A stretch of DNA of 64,000 bases from Mya arenaria (Eukaryota; Mollusca; Bivalvia; Myida; Myidae): NCBI RefSeq assembly GCF_026914265.1, contig NC_069122.1, positions 38,181,473 through 38,245,472 of the forward strand, given 5' to 3'. Below the pieces are notes generated by a model. It was given only the letters and a program-made list of their open reading frames with translations, was not told the DNA's origin and searched no databases. Shown in pieces: positions 11,150-22,284 of this stretch (position 1 is its first letter; each line of letters begins with the position of its first letter). The translations under genes and the position numbers were made by a program.

Positions 11150-11860
11150 AACAAAAGCACAACACTATATATGCAGAAACAGTTTGTTTTCATGAACGTT
11201 GTATATGCAGGAACAGTTTGTATTTAATGAACGTTGTATATGCAGGAACAGTCGGTATTCAATGAACGTTGTGTTTGCTGGAACAGTTTATTCTTGAACA
11301 GTATATGCAGGAACAGTATGCAGGAACACTTTGTATTGAATGAACGTTGTATATGCAGGAACAGTTTATTCCTGGACGGTATATGCAGGAACAGTTGGTA
11401 TGCAGTGAACTTTGTATATGCAGGAACAGTATGCAGGAACAGTTTGTATTAAAAGAACGTTGTATATGCAGGAACAGTTTATTCCTGAACGGTATATGCA
11501 GGAGCAGTTAGTATTCAATGGACTTTGTATATGCAGGAACAGTATGCAGGAACAGTTGGTATCCAATGAACTTTGTATATGCAGGAACAGTATGCAGGAA
11601 CAGTTTGTAACCACTGAACTTTGTATTTGGGAACAGTTTATTCCTGAACGGTATATGCAGGAACAGTATGCAGGAACACTTTGTATTTACGAACGTTATA
11701 TATGCAGCAACATTATGCTGGAACACTTTACATTCACTGAAGGTTGTAAATGCAGGGACATGTTGTATTCAATAAACGTTGTATATGCAGGAACACTTCG
11801 TATTCATGACTTCGTATTTATGAACGCTGTAAATGCAGGAACAGTTTGAGTTCAATGAAC
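11150..11860. repeat. Minisatellite inside the LTR element
   Basis: About 20 degenerate units of roughly 30-38 bases built on 'gtatatgcaggaacagtttg' and 'tattcaatgaacgtt'. Some units carry a shorter 'tatgcaggaacagt' doublet. It lies in the element's 3' region between the left LTR and pol. The open frames over it, rich in N-C-S-C-I or C-R-N-S, simply repeat with the DNA and are not called as genes. Confidence 0.85.
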
Positions 11861-13000
11861 GTGGTAAGCACGGTGTCATGAGGGGTTCAGCTGTCCTACG
11901 ATGCTCCTTGGACGCCCCCTGCTCATTATCAATGTCATTGGCACACAACTTACATCTTAATAATTTACGGCTAAATATGCAGACCGTGAAAAGTACAAGT
12001 ATAATTATTCCAGTTGAAACGGCGATCATCAATTATGTGTTTACTTTTAACCCAAAAACGCTATATTCATGAACTTAGTTAATCTGGTCAAGCAGAGCTC
12101 GAATTTCATCAACAAAACTAACAATGTGCACGTGCGTGACGTCATTCAGGTTAGCGGCAATTTTAATTATTGAGTGATTACTAAAGCACATATCTTAGTA
12201 AAGTGTCCTAATATTAAATTGTTCCGGTTTAGGCTGGCGCTGACTGAGATGGCTTTCGGCAGAGATATACCCGTTTGTATTACAAAGTTTATGGCAAATC
12301 GCGAATGAAAATCAGTACTATTATTAAATTAAGAAACATTTGGATTCAGTCACAATGGATGCGGTGAAATGCGCAGCGACGGCACGTATATGCAATGTGA
12401 AACGATATATCAATCATAATTCCCAGCAATTCCCAGCTTGTCCGAAATTTATAAAGGTTTTAAATGTATGTAAAGTGTCAGTCACATTATAGTCTGGTCA
12501 TGTCGTTTTCGTTTAGTATTGTGCATAAAACTAATCAACAATAATGTTATTTAAAAGAAATACAGGTACACGAATAAAATGACGTCGATCTAGCGCACGG
12601 AGTTATTACGCGGACTTAACTAGACAAAACAATCTACATTTAAATTGTAAATACAATACACACAACTATAATATTATTAAAAGAAATATAGTCAACCCTC
12701 AATGACGCATATCTGGTACACGGCGTTATTACGCGGAATTTACTGGAGAAAAACAATTAACATGTTTAATTTTATATACAGTATACATGTACAATTTACA
12801 TAAAATGTTCATATACATTACACATGTATAACTTTTAACTTTGGGGTCTAATATAAAGACTTTCTTCCCTGAATATGCTTTCCCCGTATAAATGGACCAA
12901 GTTCATACCGAACTTCATAAGGCATTATCCGAAATTACTTGCCTTATATTTCAAGACCCGGTGAAGACCATTTCACAAAGTCTTATAAAGGTTGAATGCT
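11861..13000. other. Untranslated or degraded 3' region of the LTR element
   Basis: Between the minisatellite and the pol end. A minus-strand frame near 11.8-12.0 kb contains one hydrophobic, membrane-like stretch, but no envelope family could be recognised. A partial tandem pair recurs at about 12570-12620 and 12690-12750 ('gttattacgcgga-tt-act'). Nothing else was identified. Confidence 0.4.
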
Positions 13001-13963
13001 CTAGCCGCATTGTTGTTTTTTAAACAAACCAATCACAGAAGATAACCTCTTTGTACCTATGTTCAACAAGGATGAACCCATAGTCTGGGGCTGAATAATA
13101 GCTAAAGACATTCGATCTCCCGATGCACTGTTATCCCCTGAATAGCTATTATCATATGTAGACATATGATTATCAGTGATTACATCATCACTACCGGTGC
13201 TAGACGCACTTAACTGGTTACTATCATTATTGCTTTCGTTTGTGTATTGACTTTTCTCCATTACGTCAATTTGCGAAGCTTTATCGGACATACTTGGTTG
13301 TAGGCAGGGCGTGTTTTAGTTACGTCAGATTGCGAAGATGTGTCAGACGACATTGAATACCTATGGTTTTTATGGTAAGACCGATCATCATAATTCGCGG
13401 CTTGCCGTAAGCGCATGAAGATCACGTAGCGGTAAATCATCTTCGTCCGAAGAATTTTCCCTAACATGTTGGTGCCTTTTAATCATACGACGTCGCTGAT
13501 GTGCGAGCTGCCCATTTAACCTCGTCTGATCATTGCTGTCAGATTCGTCACATGAACTGGATTCGGCCGACGGTTGTGGTGGTACAACATACCTGCAATT
13601 ACGTACAGAACGAATGCTAGGCGGATGGCATTTGGGTATTCCCCATTCGGCTATATTGGCTTTGCGTACTTGATCTACGTGACACTTTTTTACCTCGTTG
13701 TCTAATTGATTTTTGATCAAGAGTGTGCGGTCGTTAAGTTTCTCCATAACCCTATAGTAAGGTACCCATTTAGGTTGAAGTTTTGATCTCTTATGATTTT
13801 TTTTGTAATAAACAGGGTCGTAAACCTCGAAGTTAATAAGTTTTGCATTTTTGTTTGCATATGTGTGTGTTTCGTTGGATTCTTGAATGTTTGAGGTTTT
13901 GAAATACATTACGGTAAATTTCATTATTTCTAGCCAACATGTACTTGTGAAACTCGTCGCCAT
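13001..13963 (-). mobile_element. Retroelement integrase C-terminal region and acidic tail
   Basis: Part of the fossil Ty3/Gypsy-type element. The region includes a short basic-aromatic stretch typical of Gypsy integrase tails (VYYKKNHKRSKLQPKWVPYY), followed by a Ser/Asp-rich tail. It is broken. Confidence 0.6.
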
Positions 13964-14125
13964 AATATGGCAGTCTGTCGCCTAGCAGATTATGTATTGG
14001 AAGCACTGCATCACGTCCAAAAACCATTTAGAAGGGACTATGTTTTGTACTCTCAGTTACATTAAATCTCATGCCAGCCAATGTAAGATGAAGAACTAGA
14101 TCTCAATTCGTGGTGTTATCCTGAA

Positions 14126-14530
14126 CTAATTTTGAAAGTATACTGTTAAGTGTGGCGTGACTTCTCTCGTTTTTTTCCATTGGCTTGGGGATGATATGTC
14201 GATGTCTTGATCGATATTTAACTGTTTCATGGTTTCAGTGAATTTTGGACCGAACTGGGTTCCATTGTCAGTGATAATGCGGAGAACCGCACCATAACGG
14301 CAAAGGATATGTTCGAAGAAAAGATTAAGTATTGTCTCAGTAGTCATATCTGGGCTTGCAAAAACTTCGGGCCAGCCTGTTAATTGACAGACAAAACAAA
14401 CCAAAAATTTGTTGAAACTATTAGTCATTGGCACTACTGGACCTTGGATGTCGACGCTTATTTCCGCGAACGGATATTTTGGTATCTCCGGTTCCTTTGA
14501 TGGAGTTTTAAAAGGTCTCATATTAACCAT
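14126..14530 (-). mobile_element. Retroelement integrase core, fossil
   Basis: Reads as a DDE-type retroviral-like integrase core with a VDIQGP region, an ITDNGTQF motif and intervening sequence typical of Ty3/Gypsy elements. Part of the broken element at 10576-16903. Confidence 0.8.
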
Positions 14531-14555
14531 CTGACAGGGAACACACCTTTCAACA

Positions 14556-14924
14556 TCAGATAAGAGGTCTATGGACGTGAAATACCTTCAGCAGTGCCAG
14601 TATATCATCAATTTGGGGTAGCGGGTAACTGGTTGGTATGATGTGTTGATTTAGTTTCCTATAGTCAATGACGAGCCTCTTTGAGCCATTCTTTTTATTA
14701 ACGGGAAGCGCTGGGGCTCCGTATGCTGACTGGCTCGGTTGGATAACATCAGCTTTTATAATTTTGTCTAGTTTAGATTTCATATCTGCATGCTGTGTAA
14801 AAGGCATACGATATGGTCGTTGCTTAATTGACGCACAATAATCAGTGGGAATGTTTACCTTAACACCGGGTACCTTACCTAAATCATATTCGGTCTTGGA
14901 AAATATGTCGTGATTTTTCTGCAC
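14556..14924 (-). mobile_element. Retroelement reverse transcriptase, partial fossil
   Basis: Shows the N-terminal fingers region of a Ty3/Gypsy reverse transcriptase (Q-R-P-Y-R-M-P, VIQPSQSAYGAPALPVNKKN and RLVIDYRKLN motifs). The enzyme is incomplete in this element. Confidence 0.8.
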
Positions 14925-15409
14925 GAGATTTAGTACTAGATTCGTATGTTCCTTTGGAGTTTTAATGTCACTAGGGGATAAATGTTTGCGATATTGACGG
15001 ACAGGAATTCGTTACCCACGAAATCTCATCATCATTTTCAGCATTATTAATGATGGACTCGACAGAACAGTTATTTGTACTCTGAAGTTGCTCTATGGCG
15101 CAACCACGTTTTAACCTAATTGTTTTGTTCGATTGATTTGTCAAAATGACAGGTACAGCTCTTGCGTCATTAATTTTTACTAATGTTAGGGTGATTTGTA
15201 AACACACTTCTTCATAAATATAACCCGCTTGTATCTCACAAACTTGAAAGTCGCGCTTTATATTTAGGCTGGGATTATTCTCTAACTTTCCCTGTACATG
15301 ATTGATACTCTGAGGTTTAAGAATGGTGGTTTTATTTAATCGGATAATCGACGCAATACAGCGGTCATCTTGTAACTGAATATAGGCATCTTTAATTATG
15401 ATGCAATTT

Positions 15410-16439
15410 AGCGACAACTATTTGCTGATAAGAAGTCACGCCCAAGGATTGCATTTCGCGATAATTGGTCAATTATAACAAAATTGTGTGACAGGTTTAG
15501 GCTATTGATTTTGAAACTAATATTTGCGTATCCGAGTACGTTGAGAGCTGTGCCTGTCACAGATGAAAGTTCTAAATTTCTAACTTCGCAGCTTTGGTTT
15601 GCCTGGCAAAGAATCATAAATGCGTGTATGTAATACGGAGAAGGAAGCACCCGTATCTACTAAGGACCTAACTTTTAATTTTCCTATCTTGAATAAACAG
15701 GAGCTCGGAATTTCCTTGATATGAACTAGGTTAAGCAAGTATTTATTCAGTTTCCGACCATCGACCCCGGTATGGTGGAAACTCCCTAGTTTTCTTGCCT
15801 TCTTCTTCTCGCAATGCCGAAACTTTTCAAACGTTTCCATTCCTGGCAATCCCGTTTGAAATGGCCTTGCCGGCCGCAAAACCAACACCCTGACTGACTC
15901 TTGCCTTCGGTCGATTTTGTTTTGATTAATCTTTGCCTAATCTCATTAATTTGACTTTGTTGCCTGGAACGACATTCACTAATTTCATGACCGTGTCGTC
16001 GGCAAAACGAACAGCGCACGATACGCCTACGGCTATGGTCAATCTCAATAGGTTCGACATCGCGATTTTTATGCCTAGCCCTTATATGCGATCACATTTG
16101 TAATCTTATGCAGACATTTTGTTCATGCGTGGCGCAATCCACCGCTTCCTGATACGTGCGCGGATTTTCGCTTATAACCTTTGAACGTACTGACGGTTGA
16201 GCGAGTCCGTAAAAAACATAATAAGTTGCTTTTCTACAACCCATTTTGACGTCATTATTTTGTTCAAAAAACCGTTGAATGAAATCCGCTTCTTTATCTG
16301 AACTAAATTGGAAAGCTATTTGAACCTTCTGATCATTTGTCAATTGATTAATGATCGCGCATTTATCAATGCTCTTAATCCATGATTTAAATTTAGTTTG
16401 ATCGCCGTTAAAAACAGAAATAATACCTGAAAATCCCAC
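15410..16439 (-). mobile_element. Retroelement gag and protease region, fossil
   Basis: Contains a gag segment (about 16440-16090), two CCHC zinc knuckles (CSFCRRHGHEISEC and CWFCGRQGHFKRDC, about 16015-15840) and an aspartic protease with a LVDTGASFSVL site (about 15670-15640). Several frames are involved and the region is broken. Confidence 0.75.
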
Positions 16440-16613
16440 ACGGCCTAATTTTTCCGTTAAAAGTTATAATGCTTATGCCAAATCCATTTCAAATGATTAA
16501 GGTTAAGTTCGTAAAGCAACGTAAAACAATTGACCTTTCATCCTTGCGTTGATTCGTCCGCAACGTTCAAACTCCAACAGGTTCGTGTTGGTCACTGGCA
16601 CCACGCAGACACG

Positions 16614-16903
16614 TGTCGTATACTTTAAACACAACGCCCGCTCCGTTTAAGTAGCTTTATTAAATTTCTAAACAGCGTTACGCTCCCAGCCGGATCCTAA
16701 CACCGGGAGATATTAACGTCCTCCCTGCTAAAAGGCTCCTCCGCCCAAAAAGCTCACCGGCCAAAGCTCTCTGACTAGCAGTCAAACCGACCTTTATATA
16801 CCACACCACCCAAGACATGTTATGCAAGTACCAGACGGGTCATGCAATCTAATTGCATACACCTGTCCCTGGGGTGTGGTATCAGTAACACTATGTAATA
16901 TCA
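16614..16903 (-). repeat. LTR (5' LTR of the minus-strand element)
   Basis: Second copy of the LTR at 10576-10866. Its outer end is about 630 bases before the start codon of gene 2 and about 470 before that gene's conserved promoter block. Its transcriptional direction points away from gene 2. Confidence 0.85.
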
Positions 16904-17375
16904 AATGCATAGTTGCTCTATTAAAGCTTATATGAGTAGCACAATCTAATTTTTTTATCATATAGATAAGCATACTATATCATATATAATGTAAACACTA
17001 TTATTGTTGATGTTTGTGTGTATATTAATTGTTAACTGCAGCAAAACTGCTTGATGTTTAAAACGGGTTGAAAGACTTCGAAATTGCATTAACATATATT
17101 ACAAATGTTTCCCTTTCACTCTTGTTATGCTTCTCCTAGAGGCATTAAGTAAACTTTAACTACAAAGTGTCCGCAATAATACTTCAAGCCCATAGAGGCA
17201 GCGCCCTAATTTATATTAAAGCACTTAATCACCATAAAGGTAGATATTTTGAAACCAAAATAGGTTTAGGTGAACTACTTTGAGTAGTATAACTATGTGA
17301 ACATCAAACTAGATCAGAGATAAATGGCAGAATAATAAATTAATACATTTACTCGGATGAACACTATTGCTTTGA
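16904..17375. other. B-type 5' flank of gene 2, right part
   Basis: Continues the block interrupted by the LTR element. 'caaatgcatagttgctctat' lines up with 'caaatgcacagttgctctat' near 35840 and 55380. Later landmarks are 'aagtgtccg-aataatacttcaagccca' and 'gcactta-atcaccataaa'. No coding sequence is seen. Confidence 0.75.
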
Positions 17376-17444
17376 TAATAGTGCATGTTATCCTAAGTAC
17401 ATTAGAGTAGTGGTTCTTGCTTCAGTCGTAACAAGGAAGTAAAT
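17376..17444 (+). promoter_or_regulatory. Conserved upstream block of gene 2
   Basis: 'ataatagtgcatgttatcct' then 'attagagtagtggttcttgc' and 'aacaaggaagtaaat'; the ATG follows about 90 bases later. It is the same block as in the other five genes, with the AAGGAAGT core intact. Confidence 0.55.
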
Positions 17445-17535
17445 AGGGTTTATTAAAATGTAAAAGTTTAACAAAATTACCGATAGTGTTTCATGAAATT
17501 TATTTAAGATACTTAAATCAAGTTTGAATTTAAAA

Positions 17536-20500
17536 ATGAGTAAGAGTTTAACAGAAAGGGACTTTGATCAAGTTGAATCCTGGATCGGAACTGGACCCAA
17601 AACATTTAATCTGCTGTACAGCATAACAAGGGATGGCTGTAACGCGAGTGTGTTCCATCAGAAATGTGACAACCAAGGACCTACACTTACAATCTTGTAC
17701 AACAAGGAGGGTTCCGTGTTTGGAGGTTACAATGGGGTTAGCTGGGTATCCCCGCTAAAACAGTTGAATCAAACGGACGAAGCGGCATTTCTATACCAAT
17801 TGTATTTTTCTGGCAATAAAATCCAGAGGAAATGTTCACTCAAAAGATGGCAGACATCTAGTTGTTCAATATCCGGTTATGGACCAGTCTTTGGTAGCGC
17901 CTTATATACTGACTTAAACACATTTAAAAGTAACATTCAAAAATCTACTTCGGGAGAATACAACCTGAATGGCAATATGGATTCATACGGTAAAAACTAC
18001 GAATCACAAGGAACATCGTCAAAGGAGGTCAACAACGGACACATGAGAGTGACAGAATTGGAGGTATATGCCGTCAAAGGTAAAGTTAGATATTCGGTCC
18101 AGCTTATATTTTACGTTAAAAAAAACACATTCTTTAATATACAATATATGTTTTAAACTGTATTTAGTTTCTTTCTGTAGAGTATGTTAACATACATGTA
18201 AGTGTTCTTGTTTTTGCCTATGTTTCTGATTCTAATTAGTAAATACACATTGTATTTAAAACAAAAGAATCACCGTGTGTTCGTGTGTATCGAAGTACAG
18301 GTTAATTCAAAATTTATCTTATTAGATGGTCAAAGAAAATTGCCAGATTTGCCGACACAATGGCGGAAAACTGCAGAATGGGGACCAAAGGTAAACTCAC
18401 TACGCCAAACATTTTGAGAAATCAACATAAAGCTTGTTATTTAGCTTGTTGTTGTTTATTTTGTTTTAATTGTTTAGTTTGTTTAAAACCATTTAATGAA
18501 ATTCAATTCCTATATGTTGTGTCAGATAATGAAATGTCACCAGTGAAACTAGTTTCAGACGTGTTGACATAATTCCCAAATTTGATAACATCACATTTAT
18601 GTTTAGAATTATATATCGAGTGTTACATGGCCAGTAAAACCTGTTTCAGATTTGTTAACACAAGTTCCATATTTACAGTTTACACACAACTTACATGCTT
18701 CATTATCAGATATATCGTGCGTCCTCTTATTATGTAATCAGTTCACCACATTTACGTTTTGGATTATGTAGGGGAATCGATTGTTACTTAGCCATGTGAC
18801 TATGTCTACAGCCTACGCATAGTCCCGTGCTCGATAACATTTGAATAATACTAGCATCTAATAAAAAATGCCACTTATTATAAGCAGACACAATTGAAAT
18901 AAATGATTGCTTGTTTACATCAAATGTATCATTCACGATAAGTGACAGTATGATCAAGTCGTTGAAGTATTTTGACAATAGCGTAGTTCCGTACTGAAGG
19001 CCACGAGATGTAAGCATGCATGTATGCGCTCTTGTTACCACTATTTTAATGCATTGCATTTGATTTTGTAGTTGCTTGACAGCTTGAAAGAAGAAATCAA
19101 AGGCATCAAACCGCCTAAAGGACATGACGTCCCACATTTCAACATTCTTTTGATTGGGCATTTAGGCTCGGGAAAATCGAGCTTCTGCAACTTGGTCACC
19201 TCTGTGTTTCGAGGCAGAATATCACACCGGGCTAGAGTTGGTGGTACCTCTCAAACCAGTACAACCACATTGGTAGGCTTCTCTCACATATTTATTCAAT
19301 TTAGCGTAACAATTCCTTTAAGATTCACGATTCAAGATTTATTCACAAAATAGCCAGGAGGTCATGGCCCATGTGGATAAATACATCTAAAATGTAGATT
19401 TTGCAGGTGATTCTATGCATTATATTACAAAATGTAACAATTAACCAGAAATATGGCTAAAATTTGAATTAGCATACACGACAACTACGTTTGTTATGTA
19501 AATCAAAATATGAAACACCAGTTGCATCGCATATACTTTTAATTATTCTATCACTAACAGATTGGTTTTACTTTAAACATAAAGCTGAACACTCGCTGAG
19601 TTTGTAATAATAATTATCTAGATATAAGTTTTTTTAAACATGTATGTTAATAAAGTAATATCCGTTAGCAACTTAATTTACAATATCGAAAACGTTACAT
19701 TATTAAAACGAATAGACACACAATACACATGCACTCATTAAGATGCATTCATATCCATTGCTCAAACTAAAACTGCTTCGTAAACATATATACTAAGTTT
19801 TCATAACAAATCCTATTTATCAGTTGTAACTATATAAATAAATTGTTTCATAATTTGTCGACGTCTATAAAATAGGAGTATATATTTATATCTTTTATCA
19901 GAGTATGATCTACATTCTATAACAAAATAATAAAGGTCTTCTAAGACTTGCTATATGTTACGTTTCCTCTAATGAAGTGACTCTCAATATTGAGTATATG
20001 TACAGGTACATGTTACCCCGATAAACTAAATTGATTTGTTTCATATAGACTCTAGATAATTTGAAAATATTAAGAACAAGAACATTGCATTACACCTATT
20101 TCTCCTGACTCAACGGAGCAATACATAGATTTAATTATGCCAAATATGTTTCACGTAATCCCAACTTTATAAGTTTACTCTAGAGATTAACCCTGATGAC
20201 ATAATCAAAGGCTAGTTAAGTCGACAAACACACAGTACAGTTGCTTACACTGATTAAAAACATGCTTTAATAAGCCATGAAGTACAAACACTCATAACCC
20301 TTCTAACCTTCGGCCCACTCAGATAGTCTGTTGTTAAACTTTTTGTAAAAAGGTACGTTGTGATATTCACGTATACTTTTATACTAAATGTCTTATGTAA
20401 TTGCTTAAAAAGCCGTCAGACCAAAAGGCTGAAAAATATCCGGAATTAAAACAAATATTATTAATGGGTATGTCAATGTGGTCTACTAGAAGAAAAGCTT

Positions 20501-22284
20501 AACTATATATGAATAAAAGCTTTAAAGTATATATCTGACCGTCATCTTTATTAGTGTCTTCGATTCCTTAATAGTTTTGGCAATAATTTATATAGGTGCT
20601 CTGTAATCGTGTTTGTACATAAAACACATGTTCATACATGTGATAAAAGTGATAAGCAATCTGTTATTAACATTGTTAATCATTCTTTAATCGCTTATCC
20701 ATTTGATATGTGAAAGTAAGTAGCGGTCTTAAGAAAGAATTTTATTCTGTGAAAGTAAAAAATAAATGAGCCTTTATATGAAAGATTATTCCGTCAACGA
20801 AATAACTCCTTACTGTAATCCCATTTCAGTTCACGCCTTACGACTTTGGTGAGAAAGCAGGTCTGCGGCTCTACGACTCAAGAGGTATAGCGGAGACGGA
20901 TAGATTAGACCTTCTGCAATGCAATTTCATACTTGATGGCAACGTTCCGGACTTTTATGAGGTAAACTATTTTGTGAAGTAGATTGGCGAAACAACTAAA
21001 GCTGAAACAGGTTGTGGATATAGTTTCATTTGCGAAATACGTCATTAAGTAGGTCGCTTTGTGAACAAATATGGCAAAACATCGTAGTCCTGTTTCACAA
21101 ACAAACGGATTATTAGTAAGCAAAATAATTTCAGCTATCTGAATGTATTGTTATCATGACTGTCAAGAAATATTCCAAATAACAAGCTGGGTAAACGTTT
21201 CTCTTCTTATATTTCGCGTCTACATGACACTTTAAATGTACCATTGTGTTAACCATAGTGGCAAATGATCTTACAAAATTGCAACAAGTCAAAACCAGGG
21301 AAGATACAGATCTTCTTATTTCTTTTGGTCGATCTATTCAACAAAGCAAAAACAAAATAATGCAATAAAAATTCAGTTTTTCATGTTTACATGTAACTAC
21401 TAAGACAAGTTGTTAGTGTCATTAAGAATCCTTTATAACTATTTAATGTATCATATACGTCATTAGGTACAACTTTAATACTAACATTTCTTTCCAGATG
21501 ACACCGACAAGTCTGATATCAAACGACGATGCAAATTTTCGACAAAGGCCAACATTGAGAAACAAAATACACTGTGTTGTATTTGTTTTGGACGGTTCGA
21601 CTGTGGACGACATTTCAACACCAATGCTTCAAAAACTAGAGTCATATCGGGATCTGTTGAACAGAAAAGGTAAATTATGTAGCGCTGTTAATTGGATCAT
21701 GAGGTCGTTTAACTGTAGGAAAGTCAATTGATATACAAGAAATGTATGAACTGCAACTTGCACTTAATTATTTTTCTCTATCCCTTTCGCATTGGTAATT
21801 TGGTCACGTCATATAAATTAGTTAACGTGTTTACTTTCTAGTAATGTTCTTGTATAATCATGCTTGTAGTATTAATTTAGGCAATACTTTGTATAAAAAT
21901 ACGTCTTTTACATTATAAAAAATATGAATTTAGGATTCGGTCAACATTTTAGAGATACCACAAGCAGTTTTGGTGACAAATATTGACAAACTTTGCAAAC
22001 ACATTAGTAAAACCTTCGAGAGCCTAACTGTCAAAGAAGTAGTCGACAAAGTGGCGGTCCTGCTGAAGCTTCCACGGAACAGTATACTTCCGGTTAAAAA
22101 TTATGAAGAGGAAATGGAGAGCGACGAGAATATTAATATCCTGGCTTTGTTGGCTGTTCGACAGATTATGTTCTTTGCGGAGGATTATTTGGAAAACAGA
22201 AAAATAAAACAAATTATAAGAAGTAGAGGGGAGGTAAATAGCGACAATGGCCAAGGTGAAGTGTTCGGTTCAGATACTGCTTAA
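17536..22284 (+). CDS. IFI44-like TLDc-GTPase gene 2 (6 exons, intact)
   Basis: Paralogue of gene 1. Exons: 17536-18079, 18326-18390, 19072-19272, 20830-20961, 21498-21669, 21953-22284; joined frame 481 aa. It starts M-S-K-S-L-T-E-R-D; a TTG 12 bases upstream is in frame but the ATG matches the family. TLDc-like residues 1-181 carry CDNQGPTLTILYNKEGSVFG. G1 is GHLGSGKSS: His replaces the Pro of the other copies, while the essential GxxGxGKS is kept. G3 is DSRG rather than DTRG. G4 reads TNID instead of TKID, so the guanine-specifying Lys is changed, though Asn-x-Asp spacing is kept. The C-terminus ends GSDTA. Intron 3 is about 1.56 kb and looks free of repeats. The 5' flank is interrupted by the LTR element about 630 bases upstream. 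It is the most divergent of the intact copies, and nucleotide specificity may differ. Confidence 0.88.

Larger units (their letters stand above)
10576..16903 (-). mobile_element. Ty3/Gypsy-type LTR retroelement, broken
   Basis: Fossil element on the minus strand with direct LTRs at about 10576-10866 and 16614-16903. By eye the LTRs differ at about 12 of 285 aligned bases (about 96% identical), so it is fairly young. Parts in minus-strand order: gag region (about 16440-16090), gag end with two CCHC zinc knuckles (about 16020-15780), aspartic protease with a DTGA site (about 15800-15410), reverse transcriptase part (about 14925-14560), integrase core (about 14530-14126) and integrase C-terminal region (about 13963-13388). 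The order RT before integrase marks Ty3/Gypsy. It is broken, with several breaks and an incomplete pol. A primer-binding-site-like TGGTGCCAGTGACC (minus) lies about 10 bases inside the right LTR. A purine-rich tract lies next to the left LTR. No clear target-site duplication was seen. It interrupts the B-type flank of gene 2. Confidence 0.85.

Noticed and set aside
11150-11860. CRISPR-like regularly spaced repeats
   Set aside because: Repeats are degenerate and contiguous with no unique spacers, in an animal retroelement; it is a minisatellite.
11769-12032. Envelope-like gene in the LTR element, from a single hydrophobic stretch
   Set aside because: One membrane-like stretch alone is insufficient, and no family signature is visible.
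17524-17535. Upstream TTG as start of genes 2, 3, 5 and 6
   Set aside because: The next ATG gives the M-G/S-K-S/K-L-T start common to the array, and a TTG start is unlikely in an animal nuclear gene.
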